A DNA stretch of 64,000 bases from Glaciimonas sp. (GCA_012927625.1 JABBOV010000015.1:1-64000), one strand, 5' to 3'; counted from the first letter of the stretch, positions 36,479 through 46,103 are shown. Program-made: numbers and translations. Notes: a model not told the origin generated them from the letters alone.

Positions 36479-37369
36479 TTATGCAACTAGCAGTTCAAGG
36501 CCCGGTTTTCCATACCAGTAACCGTTGCAGGCTTGGTCTGGCATTATTGTACGCATCGTTTCCATTGCTTCGATCGGTGACGCCTGCTGCGCCAGCACTG
36601 CATGGAATAGCGTGATGATATCCTCGGTGTGCTGGGACTGCGGGCTAATCCGCACCACGTCCACACCCAAGTCGCGCATTTGGGTTAGTTCATTGACCAA
36701 ATTGTAGACCAGTGCGGATTGGGTCTGGATGCCGTTAAGTACCAGAAAATCCTTGCTTTCGCGGGTTTGCAGCATCAATCCATCAGCATAATCCATGCAG
36801 ACGAACTGGCAATTATCTTTCGGCAGGTTGTGGTGCCGTGCAGTAAAACAGCGCGCCGAGAATGCTAGCGGCATGCGGCCGTAAGCGAATACTTCGGTTT
36901 CCATTCCCTTTGGCCGACTAGCCTGCATCTGCGCCAGATCATCGCGGTTCATTTCAAGCGGCATTACCCAGCGTTTGGCACCCAGACCGGCAACAAGTTC
37001 AAGCGCAGGGGGGTTATATAAATTAAGGTGCTGTCCAGCAATGAAAGGAGTTTTGGCGCTCAAACAATGCACCGCACCCATATCGTTGGCTTCGACCGTG
37101 AATGCGCCAGTTTCGGTAATCTTGCGCAAGGTGACGGTGTCCGTGCCGGACTCGATCAGTACCAGCGTTGACAGCACTACTTCTTTACCGGCAGCACGCA
37201 AGCTTTCGGCAATTGTCAGCCAATCGGAAAGGCGTAATTCATGGCGGCGCGAACATACCGTTTCGCCCAGATAGACGATATCGACGGCGGAGTTGGCGAT
37301 GGTTTCATAGAACTTGAATACGTCATCGCGGCTCCAGTAATACAGTATCGGACCTAAAGCAAGTTTCAA
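36479..37369 (-). CDS. ubiV: Oxygen-independent ubiquinone hydroxylation protein UbiV
   Basis: A 296-residue U32-family protein that forms a complex with UbiU and takes part in O2-free hydroxylation of ubiquinone precursors. The four cluster cysteines are in GETVCSRR (residue 39) and in ARCFTARHH...NCQFVC (C-x12-C-x3-C), the exact UbiV pattern. It follows ubiU with about 140 bases between. Confidence 0.88.
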   Translation of the reverse strand: MKLALGPILYYWSRDDVFKFYETIANSAVDIVYLGETVCSRRHELRLSDWLTIAESLRAAGKEVVLSTLVLIESGTDTVTLRKITETGAFTVEANDMGAVHCLSAKTPFIAGQHLNLYNPPALELVAGLGAKRWVMPLEMNRDDLAQMQASRPKGMETEVFAYGRMPLAFSARCFTARHHNLPKDNCQFVCMDYADGLMLQTRESKDFLVLNGIQTQSALVYNLVNELTQMRDLGVDVVRISPQSQHTEDIITLFHAVLAQQASPIEAMETMRTIMPDQACNGYWYGKPGLELLVA

Positions 37370-37507
37370 AATGCATTCTCCTGTGCAGTTATTTTTTCAC
37401 CATCAACCGTGAACGCGAAGGCAATTGTGGACAAGATGCAGGCAGTACGGAGGACTGTAATTGCAACTAGCGAAGCCCACAAAGTGCACTATTGAATTGA
37501 AAATATA

Positions 37508-38566
37508 TTATTTCCAAGGGCGGTGATACGCCCCTAATGTGTGTTGTTGCCCTTCGGCCACCTTGTCCAGATCCGTCATCCAGACCGGCTTAACAGAATA
37601 ACGCTGCAGGTTTTCGCGGCAGCTATCGATTGCTTCGCGCCAAACCTTGGTCACTTGCGCGGTATAGGCAGGACTGCGTTGGCGCCCTTCGATCTTGATT
37701 GCGCTCACGCCCATGCGCATTAATTGCGGCAATAACTCCAGCGTGTTTAGGCTGGTGGGTTCTTCAATTGCATAATAATTTTCGCCGCGGACATCGAAAC
37801 GACCTTTGCACAAGGTCGGATAACCGGCGTTTTCGCCATCGGCGTAACGATCAATCAGTACGCCATTCAAGCGCGACTCTAATCCCTTTGGTGTTTGTTG
37901 CCAGCGCACCGATTTGGCCGGCGAGCAGACGCCGTGCGTGTTTGGTGCTTCGCCTGTGACGTAAGAAGATAGCGCGCAGCGGCCTTCCACCATCACGCAC
38001 AAACTGCCGAAGCCGAAGACTTCAATTTCGACCGGAGTTTTCTTGCTCACTTGTTCCACTTGTGCCAACGACAGCACACGCGGCAATACCGCGCGCGCTA
38101 TGCCAAAGTGCTGGTGATAAAAATTGATGGCTTCAAAATTGGTGGCAGAACCTTGTACCGAAAGATGCAGGCGCAAGTTGGGATAATGCGATACCGCGTA
38201 CTGCATTAATCCCGGGTCGGCCAGTATCACAGCATCAACTCCGGCATTGGCGGCGCGGTCAATTGCAGTGCGCCACTTCTGCCAACCCGACGCCTGCGGA
38301 TAGGTGTTCAGGGCTAGCAATATTTTGCAGCCCCGGTCATGCGCGTAACGAATGCCGGTAGCGATGGTGGCATCGTCAAAATTCAGACCGGCAAAGTTGC
38401 GCGCATTAGTGGCATCGCGAAAGCCCAGATAGACGCAATCGGCACCGTTGTCGACTGCGGCTTTAAGCGCAGGCAAACTACCGGCTGGGCAGACCAATTC
38501 CATTTTTTCTGTGGCAGAGGTTGCCACTTCGTTTGCGGGCAAGATATCAGCGGGTGTATTCGTCAT
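37508..38566 (-). CDS. ubiU: Oxygen-independent ubiquinone hydroxylation protein UbiU
   Basis: A U32-family protein of 352 residues from ATG 38566; MELVCPAGSLPALKAA, where other UbiU proteins begin, starts 21 residues later (38503). Cluster cysteines are in GSLCVMVEGRC, HGVC and PTLCKGR, the UbiU arrangement. With UbiV and UbiT it allows ubiquinone synthesis during nitrate respiration. No good ribosome site is seen for either start. Confidence 0.88.
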   Translation of the reverse strand: MTNTPADILPANEVATSATEKMELVCPAGSLPALKAAVDNGADCVYLGFRDATNARNFAGLNFDDATIATGIRYAHDRGCKILLALNTYPQASGWQKWRTAIDRAANAGVDAVILADPGLMQYAVSHYPNLRLHLSVQGSATNFEAINFYHQHFGIARAVLPRVLSLAQVEQVSKKTPVEIEVFGFGSLCVMVEGRCALSSYVTGEAPNTHGVCSPAKSVRWQQTPKGLESRLNGVLIDRYADGENAGYPTLCKGRFDVRGENYYAIEEPTSLNTLELLPQLMRMGVSAIKIEGRQRSPAYTAQVTKVWREAIDSCRENLQRYSVKPVWMTDLDKVAEGQQHTLGAYHRPWK

Positions 38567-38686
38567 GGTCAACTTATAAGTGGCACTGTGCCAGTGTGAA
38601 TGCGTATTGACGGCCTCATTTAATTTAGGTCGTAGTAAGCTCAATTTGTCCGGTTTGCAGTAAGTCAGCGATTAGCTGCATTTCCA

Positions 38687-39892
38687 TCATGACGGCAGCA
38701 GATATTGTTCCAATGATCGTTCTTTCAGATCGGTTGGTCTTTGCCCGGTTAGCATGTATTGCATTAGTTCTTGTACCGATCTGATCGCATTACCGAAGGG
38801 TAATTCTTCAGAGCCACGGAAGAAGAGGCCGCGCTTGATGTCGCCATTCACGGCGAAAGCGAGCTGGGTGTCGATGCAGAATTGGCCGGCCTTGGCGATG
38901 CCGTCACGCCAGCCGCACTGGATCAGACATTCGAAGCCCATCGTGCAGGGTTTTGCCTTGGCGATGCCTTTTAGCTTCGCTTCCTTGTCCAGATAATTCG
39001 CCAGCCACGGAGTGCGCACTGCGCGCGCCGGTAACCCTGTGTTGCTGATGAAGGTCACGATATCTTCCGGCCGGGCCTCAACCAAAACTTTTTTGAAGTT
39101 GGGATGGGCGTCGCCTTCCTTTGTTACTGCGAATGGTGTGCCAAGCTGGACTGCACTTGCGCCCAGAGCAAGTAGTTCGCGTACTTCCTGGTGGTTATTA
39201 ATGCCGCCGGCAGCAATCAACGGAATACGTTCGCGCTCAAGGCCAAGCTGCTTGAATAATTCTAGCGTGCCTTCGAGCACGGTAGGGAAGGCGAAACGCG
39301 AGTCGGCTACCTCTTGCGGATTTGCCGCGCCCAAATGTCCACCTGCATAACGCGGGTTTTCAATCACGATGGCGTCGGGCAAGCGATTTTTGCGCATCCA
39401 TTTTTTTAGTATCAGCGCGATGCCGCGCACGTCGGACAGAATCGGAATCAGCGCGACCTTCGGATAGTGCGCAGTCAGCTCCGGCAAATCCAGCGGCAAA
39501 CCGGCGCCGACTACTATTGCATCAATGCCGCTGGCACACGCCTGGCGCACCGAGGATGCATATTCGGACACCGCCCGCATGACGTTGACGGCAAGCATGC
39601 CGCAACCATCGGCCAGTGCGCGCGCCGCCTTGATTTCCCGATCCAGCGCAATAAGGTTGACGCTATCGATCAATTCCTTGTCACGCGAACGGTGAGTTTG
39701 CGCCATCAAATCCGGGTGGTGGCGGCGCAGGTCGACGCTGGAAATGGTGCCAACAGCACCGAACTTTGCCACGGTGCCGGCTAACCGGTGTGCCGAGATG
39801 CCGATGCCCATGCCACCTTGAACGATGGGCAGCAATAATTTATCTTTGAGTCTGAATTTGCGTAAAGGGTGTGGTAATGCAATTTGCAGCAC
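38687..39892 (-). CDS. Nitronate monooxygenase-like flavoprotein
   Basis: A 401-residue FMN-binding TIM-barrel protein. VQGGMGIGISAHRLAG, GGHLG and IPLIAAGGINN are features of the nitronate monooxygenase/enoyl reductase FabK-like family. The C-terminal 100 residues (KPCTMGFECLIQCGWRDG) are an extension found in a subgroup of longer members. It may detoxify nitronates or act on another substrate. It lies upstream of ubiU on the same strand, with about 120 bases between. Confidence 0.75.
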   Translation of the reverse strand: MLQIALPHPLRKFRLKDKLLLPIVQGGMGIGISAHRLAGTVAKFGAVGTISSVDLRRHHPDLMAQTHRSRDKELIDSVNLIALDREIKAARALADGCGMLAVNVMRAVSEYASSVRQACASGIDAIVVGAGLPLDLPELTAHYPKVALIPILSDVRGIALILKKWMRKNRLPDAIVIENPRYAGGHLGAANPQEVADSRFAFPTVLEGTLELFKQLGLERERIPLIAAGGINNHQEVRELLALGASAVQLGTPFAVTKEGDAHPNFKKVLVEARPEDIVTFISNTGLPARAVRTPWLANYLDKEAKLKGIAKAKPCTMGFECLIQCGWRDGIAKAGQFCIDTQLAFAVNGDIKRGLFFRGSEELPFGNAIRSVQELMQYMLTGQRPTDLKERSLEQYLLPS

Positions 39893-40264
39893 AATAATCC
39901 TTGTTGTTGCCGGTCCGCACGAATAACTCGAACCGGCACTGCTACTTCATAAAAACTGATTTAATACTGATTTGAGGCAGGGTAGTTGTTCGCCCCGCAA
40001 CCGCTCAAAACCGCCATGACAATCCCGTTATATTGGTGGTAATAGTTACGCTCGGCGCGCTTGATCTACCTGCCCTGAGCGCTTCCGAAGTATCATAAAA
40101 TCATGGGAGTATGATTAAAAAAATAGTTATTTACCCATGATTTAAAGGCTATCTGAAAAATACACCTGCTTTATGTTGGATATGGCGTAGGCAGGACGAG
40201 CACGCGAAATGTGGCGGTTGCATATCAGCCCGGTTATTCTAGACTGCCATGAGCCTAGGAATCC
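39893..40264. other. Intergenic region before the hemerythrin gene
   Basis: About 370 bases with no gene that I can support. An ATCATGGG/CCCATGAT inverted repeat lies near 40102-40142 around an AT-rich core and could be a terminator or binding site. The stretch must carry the promoter of the nitronate monooxygenase gene on the minus strand. Confidence 0.35.
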
Positions 40265-40278
40265 TTAATATAGATCAA
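40265..40278. promoter_or_regulatory. FNR/DNR-type box before the hemerythrin gene
   Basis: TTAATATAGATCAA matches the FNR/DNR consensus TTGAT-N4-ATCAA with one mismatch. Its centre lies about 64 bases before ATG 40336, a spacing that fits activation at -41.5 with a short leader. A DNR-type gene is at 42360-43052. Confidence 0.55.
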
Positions 40279-40335
40279 TGAGACGGGGCAAGGCTTGATG
40301 TGAGAATGACTTTTCGTCCAACTCAGGTGCATACC

Positions 40336-40803
40336 ATGAAAACGATTAGTGAATATTTGAGTACTGATCACGAGCGTTGCGATCACCTGTTCGCTGCAGC
40401 CGAACATAGTGTTGACCAGGGCAATTGGAAGCAGGCGGAAACTGCGTTTCAGCATTTCAGCGAAGCGCAGCTGCACCACTTGGCGATGGAAGAAACAATA
40501 CTGTTTCCAGCCTTTGAAAATGCCACAGGCGACACACATGGCCCGACTAGTGTCATGCGTGCCGAGCATAAACAAATGCTGGGGATCATGCAGCAAATGG
40601 ACGATGCGATATCAGAGCAGCATGCGTCGATTTTTTTCGGTTGCGCAGAAACGCTGAATATTCTGCTGCAGCAACATAATATGAAAGAAGAAAGCATGTT
40701 GTATCCAATGACCGACAGGGCACTTTCTTCCAAATGTCATGAAATCATAGATGCCATGGATCACATTGATAGGGTCATTGCGTCTCTGGATAAGGTTGAC
40801 TGA
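40336..40803 (+). CDS. Hemerythrin HHE-domain protein
   Basis: A 155-residue four-helix protein with diiron ligands in STDHERCDHLF, LHHLAMEE, MRAEHKQML and LQQHNMKEE. Such proteins bind O2 or NO; short ones next to DUF2249 genes are common in denitrifiers. ATG 40336 is chosen since homologues begin near ISEYLSTDH. It overlaps or abuts the DUF2249 gene and has a likely FNR-type site upstream. Confidence 0.8.
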   Translation: MKTISEYLSTDHERCDHLFAAAEHSVDQGNWKQAETAFQHFSEAQLHHLAMEETILFPAFENATGDTHGPTSVMRAEHKQMLGIMQQMDDAISEQHASIFFGCAETLNILLQQHNMKEESMLYPMTDRALSSKCHEIIDAMDHIDRVIASLDKVD

Positions 40804-40807
40804 AATT

Positions 40808-41032
40808 GTGGATAAAGAGATAGAACTAAACGTTTGCGGCCTTGAGCCGCCCGAGCCTATGGAGCGCGTACTCGATGCGATTTCGCTGATGGGTCCGGGC
40901 CAGCGTTTGCGCATGGTGATCGACCGTGAGCCACGTCCGTTGTATCGCATTCTTGATAACAATGGCTTTGCGCACGAGACCCACTCCCGTTCGGATTATC
41001 TCTACGAAATATTGATTTGGCACAAGGTCTGA
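40808..41032 (+). CDS. DUF2249-domain protein
   Basis: A small protein of 74 residues: LNVCGLEPPEPMERVLDAIS and GQRLRMVIDREPRPLYRIL are the DUF2249 core. GTG 40808 is used, with AAGG at 40792-40795; TTG 40796 is possible and would overlap the hemerythrin gene. The TGATG at 41030-41034 links its stop to the next start. Function unknown; its company points to NO or low-oxygen metabolism. Confidence 0.75.
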   Translation: MDKEIELNVCGLEPPEPMERVLDAISLMGPGQRLRMVIDREPRPLYRILDNNGFAHETHSRSDYLYEILIWHKV

Positions 41033-42333
41033 TGCAGCGTATTTTATCGTTTGATCAAGCGCCATCACTGTCAGCCCCGTTGCGATTTTTTTTGACGGCG
41101 CCCGCGTTTGCAATCCTTGCTTCCCTTTTGCTTATTTGGTTTGGCCCACAGGCATTGGAATCACGTTGGTCTCCTTTGACGCTAGCATTGACGCATTTGT
41201 TAGTGCTTGGATTTCTATCCACTGCGATGATTGGAGCCTTGGTTCAGATTTTGCCTGTGGTGGCAGGCGTCCATCTGCCGCGTGCAGGCTTGACAGCCGG
41301 CATCGTACATTTTTTTCTGACAATAGGCACTGCAGCATTGGCCAGTGCTTTTTTGCTGGCGCAACCGTTGCTCTTCAAACTGGCGCTGCTATTTCTGGCA
41401 TGTGCTTTTCTGTCGCTTCTGGGTGCGAGCGTTGTCGGCCTCTGGCAGGTGGCCGATGCCAGCGCCACACTGCGGACAATTCGTCTGGCGCTCACCGCGC
41501 TACTTGGTACAGTCGTATTGGGCGCCACGCTTGCCAGCGCATTTGGCTGGGCGCTCGGGCTACCACTGATGGAATTGACGAATTTGCATGCCCGTTGGGG
41601 CCTGCTTGGATGGGTGGGCTTGCTCGTGATCGGGGTTGCCTACCAGGTGGTGCCGATGTTTCAGGTGACGCCGCTGTATCCAGCTTATTTGACGCGTTGG
41701 CTGGCGCCAGTGCTGTTTCTGCTATTGCTGGCTTGGTCTGCTGCCGATGTGCTGACGCGGCAGCAGCCTAATGGCTGGAACGCTGCGTTGTCCATTTTTG
41801 TTGCTTTTGGTTTTATGCTGTTTGGACTGACAACACTGTACTTGTTATGGTTCAGAAAACGTCCCAGGCCGGATGTTACTGTCATGTTCTGGCGTACTGG
41901 CATGGCGAGTTTGATTGTCGGCGCCGTGCTCTGGGTCGCCGGGTGCTGGTTGCCGCAGATTACGGTCGCTCCTTCCTATGCACTGTTTTTGGGTGTGCTG
42001 TTTATAGTCGGATTTGCTTATTCGGTAATCAACGGCATGGTCTATAAGATTGTGCCATTTTTGGTGTGGTACCACTTGCAAAACTCAATAAAACAGCGAG
42101 GAATTGTGCCTAACGTAAAGCAGGTCTTGCCTGATAACGTGACTACCAAACAGTTTTTTTGCCACTTGGCAGCATTGATAATATTACTGGCAGCGGTGCA
42201 GTGGCCGGGTGTCTTGACACATATCGCCGGATTTGCTCTTGGTGTGTCTTCATGCTGGCTGCTAGTAAACATAATTGGCGCAGCACGCATGTATCGACGT
42301 ATTAAACTGCATGCAACGCATGTCTTGCAATGA
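41032..42333 (+). CDS. NnrS/CcoN-like multi-pass membrane protein
   Basis: A 433-residue protein with about twelve membrane helices. Histidines inside helices (LTHLLVLGFLSTAMIGALVQ, NLHARWGLLGWVGLL, VWYHLQ) are reminiscent of heme- or copper-binding subunits, as in the NnrS family and heme-copper oxidase subunit I relatives. The start ATG 41032 overlaps the DUF2249 stop. It forms a three-gene unit with hemerythrin and DUF2249, for which a role in NO handling is the likeliest reading. Confidence 0.6.
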   Translation: MQRILSFDQAPSLSAPLRFFLTAPAFAILASLLLIWFGPQALESRWSPLTLALTHLLVLGFLSTAMIGALVQILPVVAGVHLPRAGLTAGIVHFFLTIGTAALASAFLLAQPLLFKLALLFLACAFLSLLGASVVGLWQVADASATLRTIRLALTALLGTVVLGATLASAFGWALGLPLMELTNLHARWGLLGWVGLLVIGVAYQVVPMFQVTPLYPAYLTRWLAPVLFLLLLAWSAADVLTRQQPNGWNAALSIFVAFGFMLFGLTTLYLLWFRKRPRPDVTVMFWRTGMASLIVGAVLWVAGCWLPQITVAPSYALFLGVLFIVGFAYSVINGMVYKIVPFLVWYHLQNSIKQRGIVPNVKQVLPDNVTTKQFFCHLAALIILLAAVQWPGVLTHIAGFALGVSSCWLLVNIIGAARMYRRIKLHATHVLQ

Positions 42334-42359
42334 AATAAACAGCCGCTATCCTTACGCAG

Positions 42360-43052
42360 CTATCCCTCATAGGTGCGCAGTTTCTCGATATTCAAAATGG
42401 TAATATTTTTCCCACTGACGTTAATCAGCTGGTTTTCTGACAAGTCATGCAGAATGCGCGAAAAATGTTCGGGCGTCAGGTTGAGTCTGGATGCCAGTAC
42501 CGCTTTGCTAAACGGCAATACGATTTGCTGCCGATCGCTCTGCGTATCTGCCTCTGGACCGTGTTGCAATAAATAACCAATAACACGCTGGGTGCCGGAG
42601 TATAAGGAATACGCCTCCACATCGCAAATCAAGCCATGCAAACGCCGGCTCAGGCCGGCTAGCATTTTGCGCGCGAATAACGGATCCCGTTCCAGTTCTG
42701 CCAGTACGGCTGCCTTGGAGATATGTAGCAGCAGAGTATCAGCCAAGGCTTGGGCAGCAACGATATAGGGCTTATCCATGAACATAATAGCCTCGCCAAA
42801 ACTGTGGCCGGGGCCAATGATCTCGACAATTTTTTCGCTGCCTTGGGAAGAAGTAAATGCAAGTTTGACCTGCCCATAGATGACGGTGTGAAAGCCATTG
42901 CAGACGTCGCCGCGCTGGAACAGCGTTTCACCGCGCTGCACATGCATTTCAGATGTTCCGCTGGCGATACGATCTAGTTCTTGTGGCCCCATTTCATTGA
43001 ATAACGCAAGCTTCGAGAGAAAATCCTGGGGTCTGATCTTGGTTTTATTCAT
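42360..43052 (-). CDS. Crp/Fnr-family regulator, DNR-like
   Basis: A 230-residue regulator with a cyclic-nucleotide-like sensing domain and a helix-turn-helix (FSKAVLASRLNLTPEHFSRIL). Only two scattered cysteines are present (GDVCNGF and LICDVEAY), so it cannot hold the four-cysteine cluster of FNR. It fits the DNR/NnrR group, which sense NO through heme. It lies convergent to the preceding membrane protein gene and divergent from narK1, and is a candidate to control both. Confidence 0.75.
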   Translation of the reverse strand: MNKTKIRPQDFLSKLALFNEMGPQELDRIASGTSEMHVQRGETLFQRGDVCNGFHTVIYGQVKLAFTSSQGSEKIVEIIGPGHSFGEAIMFMDKPYIVAAQALADTLLLHISKAAVLAELERDPLFARKMLAGLSRRLHGLICDVEAYSLYSGTQRVIGYLLQHGPEADTQSDRQQIVLPFSKAVLASRLNLTPEHFSRILHDLSENQLINVSGKNITILNIEKLRTYEG

Positions 43053-43417
43053 GGTTGTCGACGCAATTTTTACAGGGTGAAAGAGATTCTATCAAAAACC
43101 CAACTTGTCGAAATAACGTGTTTGAAGATTACGTGGCTTTGGCTTCAATGCCAAAAAATGATCTGTGCACAGATTAGAGAAAAGTTCCTTGCTGATTTTG
43201 CCTATTCTCCCACGGCTACTACACATTGCATTTATGTGCGGAATGCTGGCATTCTCTTTCTACCTCTTTTGACCTATACAGTGACTCTGCTAGCTAGACA
43301 TTCTGGAGAAGCCGCTTAGTCAGATTGCGTTGCCGGAATAACCCTTCGACGAGTAGCCCTTTAGCGACACAACTCATAAGCTTGCTGTGTTGGATTGTGC
43401 GTCTATGGAGGGATATC
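43053..43417. other. Divergent promoter region between the DNR-like gene and narK1
   Basis: A 365-base gap. It holds the perfect 14-bp palindrome ATCTGTGCACAGAT at 43161-43174. I could not find a good FNR/DNR box or NarL heptamer pair by eye. No gene is supported here. Confidence 0.4.
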
Positions 43418-44662
43418 GTGGAAATCAAGAATAAGCAGCTTTCAGTATTAATTAGCAGTACTTTCGCATTCACCATTTGTTTTGCAGTGTGGATGATGTT
43501 CGCAGTCCTGGGCATTCCGCTCAAGGCACATCTGGGGCTCAATGAAACCCAGTTCGGCTTGTTGCTGGCTACTCCCGTACTCACGGGTTCCTTGACGCGG
43601 GTGCCGCTGGGCATCTGGACCGATCGCTTCGGCGGCCGCGTAGTCTTCTTCTGGCTGATGATGAGCAGCGTGGTGCCGATTTTCCTGCTGAGCTACGCCA
43701 GCCAATATTGGCATTTCCTGGTGTTGGGGCTGTTTGTCGGACTGGCTGGCGGTTCGTTCTCCGTTGGCACGCCGTATGTTGCGCGCTGGTTCAAGGCGGA
43801 GCGCAAGGGTTTTGCGATGGGCGTGTTTGGAGTAGGTAACGCAGGAGCCGCGCTGACCCATCTAGTGGCGCCGGTGATCATTGTCGGATTCGGCTGGCAA
43901 ATGCTGCCTAGGGTGTATGCCTTGGGCATGTTCATTACAGCCCTGTTGTTCTGGTATTTTTCCTTTACGGACAAGGCGCATCACGCGCCGGCCAACGTAA
44001 CATTTACGCAGCAGTTGAATGTATTGAAAGACCCGCGCGTTTGGCGTTATTCGCAGTATTACTCGGTGGTGTTCGGCGGTTATGTTGGTCTGGCGTTGTG
44101 GATGGCCAAGTACTACGTGTCCGAATACGGCTTTGATCTGAAAATTGCAGCATTGATGGCCATGGCCTTCTCGTTGCCGGGTGGGGTGATACGCGCCTTT
44201 GGCGGCTGGATTTCCGACAAATTCGGCGCTTACAAGGTGACTTGGGCGGTGATGTGGGTGTGCTGGGTTTGTTTCTTCCTGTTGTCTTATCCGCAAACCA
44301 ATCTGGTGGTGAAGACCGTTACTGGCGATGTGAATTTTCATATCGGACTGTCGCCTTGGTTGTTCACCGCGTTGCTGTTCATCGTCGGTATCGCAATGGG
44401 GATCGGCAAGGCATCCGTCTTCAAATTCATTGGGGATGACTTTACCCACAACATCGGCGCGGTTTCCGGAGTGGTTGGTCTGGCTGGCGGCTTGGGAGGT
44501 TTCTTCCTGCCGATTATGTTCGGCGCACTGGTCGATCTGACGGGCGTACGTTCCAGTGCATTCATGTTGCTGTACTGCACGGTGTGCGTGTCGTTGATAT
44601 GGATGCATTTTTCATTCAAACCGGAGTCGGTGCAGTTGAAGAAGCTCCCTCTCACAGCTTAA
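43418..44662 (+). CDS. narK1: Nitrate/nitrite transporter NarK1
   Basis: A 414-residue MFS protein of the nitrate-nitrite porter family with 12 membrane segments. GVGNAGAALTHLVAPVI and VVGLAGGLGGFFLPIMFG are the two glycine-rich nitrate signatures. NarK1 proteins are taken to be nitrate/proton symporters. GTG 43418 is chosen because GGAGGG lies at 43407-43412 and homologues begin there; earlier in-frame starts are not conserved. Confidence 0.9.
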   Translation: MEIKNKQLSVLISSTFAFTICFAVWMMFAVLGIPLKAHLGLNETQFGLLLATPVLTGSLTRVPLGIWTDRFGGRVVFFWLMMSSVVPIFLLSYASQYWHFLVLGLFVGLAGGSFSVGTPYVARWFKAERKGFAMGVFGVGNAGAALTHLVAPVIIVGFGWQMLPRVYALGMFITALLFWYFSFTDKAHHAPANVTFTQQLNVLKDPRVWRYSQYYSVVFGGYVGLALWMAKYYVSEYGFDLKIAALMAMAFSLPGGVIRAFGGWISDKFGAYKVTWAVMWVCWVCFFLLSYPQTNLVVKTVTGDVNFHIGLSPWLFTALLFIVGIAMGIGKASVFKFIGDDFTHNIGAVSGVVGLAGGLGGFFLPIMFGALVDLTGVRSSAFMLLYCTVCVSLIWMHFSFKPESVQLKKLPLTA

Positions 44663-44720
44663 ATGGTAATTAATTCCCGGGCGGTTTGCGCCACCCTTGC
44701 GTAGTAATCAGGAGAAGAAA

Positions 44721-46103
44721 ATGAGCAGTCATGTTATTGATCGTTGGGAGCCGGAAGAAAAAAACTTCTGGAAAAGTGGAGGAAGTTCGATCGCAAATCG
44801 TAATTTATGGATTTCCGTTCCGGCATTGCTATTGGCTTTCGCGGTCTGGATGGTATGGAGCGTAGTGGTTGTAAATCTGCCGAATATCGGTTTCAAATAC
44901 AGTACCAATCAGCTGTTCTGGTTGACCGCTTTGCCGGGGTTATCCGGTGCTACCTTGCGAATTTTTTACTCATTCATGGTGCCTATTTTTGGCGGCCGTA
45001 AGTGGACTACGATTTCTACTGTGTCGCTGCTGATTCCTGCCATTGGCATCGGTTTTGCCGTACAAGACCTTAATACCGGTTACCCCACCATGTTGATACT
45101 GGCTTTGCTGTGTGGTTTCGGTGGCGGTAACTTTGCATCTTCGATGGCAAACATCAGCTTTTTTTTTCCAAAATCACAAAAAGGCTATGCGCTCGGCATG
45201 AATGCCGGCCTGGGTAATCTCGGCGTATCGGTAGTCCAATTCGTGGTTCCTCTGGTAATCACCGCTGGCGTTTTTGGTGCGCTGGGCGGTGAGCCCCAAG
45301 TCTGGTCCAAGGCCGGTCACATTAAACAATTCTGGCTGCAAAATGCCGGCTTTATCTGGGTACCGTTCATTGTCATCACTACCATTGCAGCTTGGTTCGG
45401 CATGAATGATATTGCTTCGGCCAAAGCATCTTTTGCCGATCAGGCGGTGATTTTCAAACGCAAACATAACTGGCTGATGTGCTGGCTGTATGTTGGCACT
45501 TTCGGTTCTTTCATCGGATATTCGGCGGGTTTTCCCTTGTTGATCAAGACCCAGTTTCCCGATGTAAACCCGTTGCAATATGCTTTTCTTGGCCCATTGG
45601 TTGGCGCGTTGACCCGTGTTGCAGGCGGTTGGGTTTCAGATAAATTGGGTGGCGCAAGGGTCACGTTCTGGACTTTCATAGTCATGATCGCAGCCGTGAT
45701 TGGCGTGATCAATTTCTTGCCCGGGGCTGGTAATACAGGCAATTTCTGGGGCTTCTTCTGGATGTTCATGCTGCTGTTCGCCGGAACTGGCGTAGGCAAC
45801 GCATCGACTTTTCGCATGATTCCAATAATTTTCTTGACCGAACGCCAGCGCGAAGCAGGCCAGGGTGCGGTGGCACAAGCCCAGGCAATTTTGGATGCCA
45901 ACAAGGAAGGTGCGGCAGTACTGGGCTTCACTTCTGCAATTGCTGCTTACGGTGCATTTTTCATACCGAAAAGTTATGGCACTTCGATTGCGCTGACGGG
46001 CGGGCCAGATGCAGCGTTATGGTGCTTCATCGGGTTTTACGTTACCTGCGTGGTTGTCACTTGGTGGTTTTATTCCCGCAAGAATGCCGAAATGCCCTGC
46101 TGA
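44721..46103 (+). CDS. narK2: Nitrate/nitrite transporter NarK2
   Basis: A 460-residue second porter, of the NarK2 type that is taken to exchange nitrate for nitrite. The glycine-rich signature reads NAGLGNLGVSVVQFVVPLV. The N-terminal extension (VIDRWEPEEKNFWKSGG) is typical of the type. ATG 44721 has GGAG at 44711-44714. It follows narK1 by 58 bases; two fused or paired narK genes before narG are the usual betaproteobacterial order. Confidence 0.92.
   Translation: MSSHVIDRWEPEEKNFWKSGGSSIANRNLWISVPALLLAFAVWMVWSVVVVNLPNIGFKYSTNQLFWLTALPGLSGATLRIFYSFMVPIFGGRKWTTISTVSLLIPAIGIGFAVQDLNTGYPTMLILALLCGFGGGNFASSMANISFFFPKSQKGYALGMNAGLGNLGVSVVQFVVPLVITAGVFGALGGEPQVWSKAGHIKQFWLQNAGFIWVPFIVITTIAAWFGMNDIASAKASFADQAVIFKRKHNWLMCWLYVGTFGSFIGYSAGFPLLIKTQFPDVNPLQYAFLGPLVGALTRVAGGWVSDKLGGARVTFWTFIVMIAAVIGVINFLPGAGNTGNFWGFFWMFMLLFAGTGVGNASTFRMIPIIFLTERQREAGQGAVAQAQAILDANKEGAAVLGFTSAIAAYGAFFIPKSYGTSIALTGGPDAALWCFIGFYVTCVVVTWWFYSRKNAEMPC

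Noticed and set aside
36479-38566. A second copy of the qhp-linked U32 pair
   Set aside because: Cysteine spacing, N-termini and linkage to ubiT show that these are the true UbiV and UbiU.
43862-44608. Minus-strand open frame of 248 codons inside narK1
   Set aside because: Composition (many H, Q, R) is that of an antisense frame and no domain is visible.
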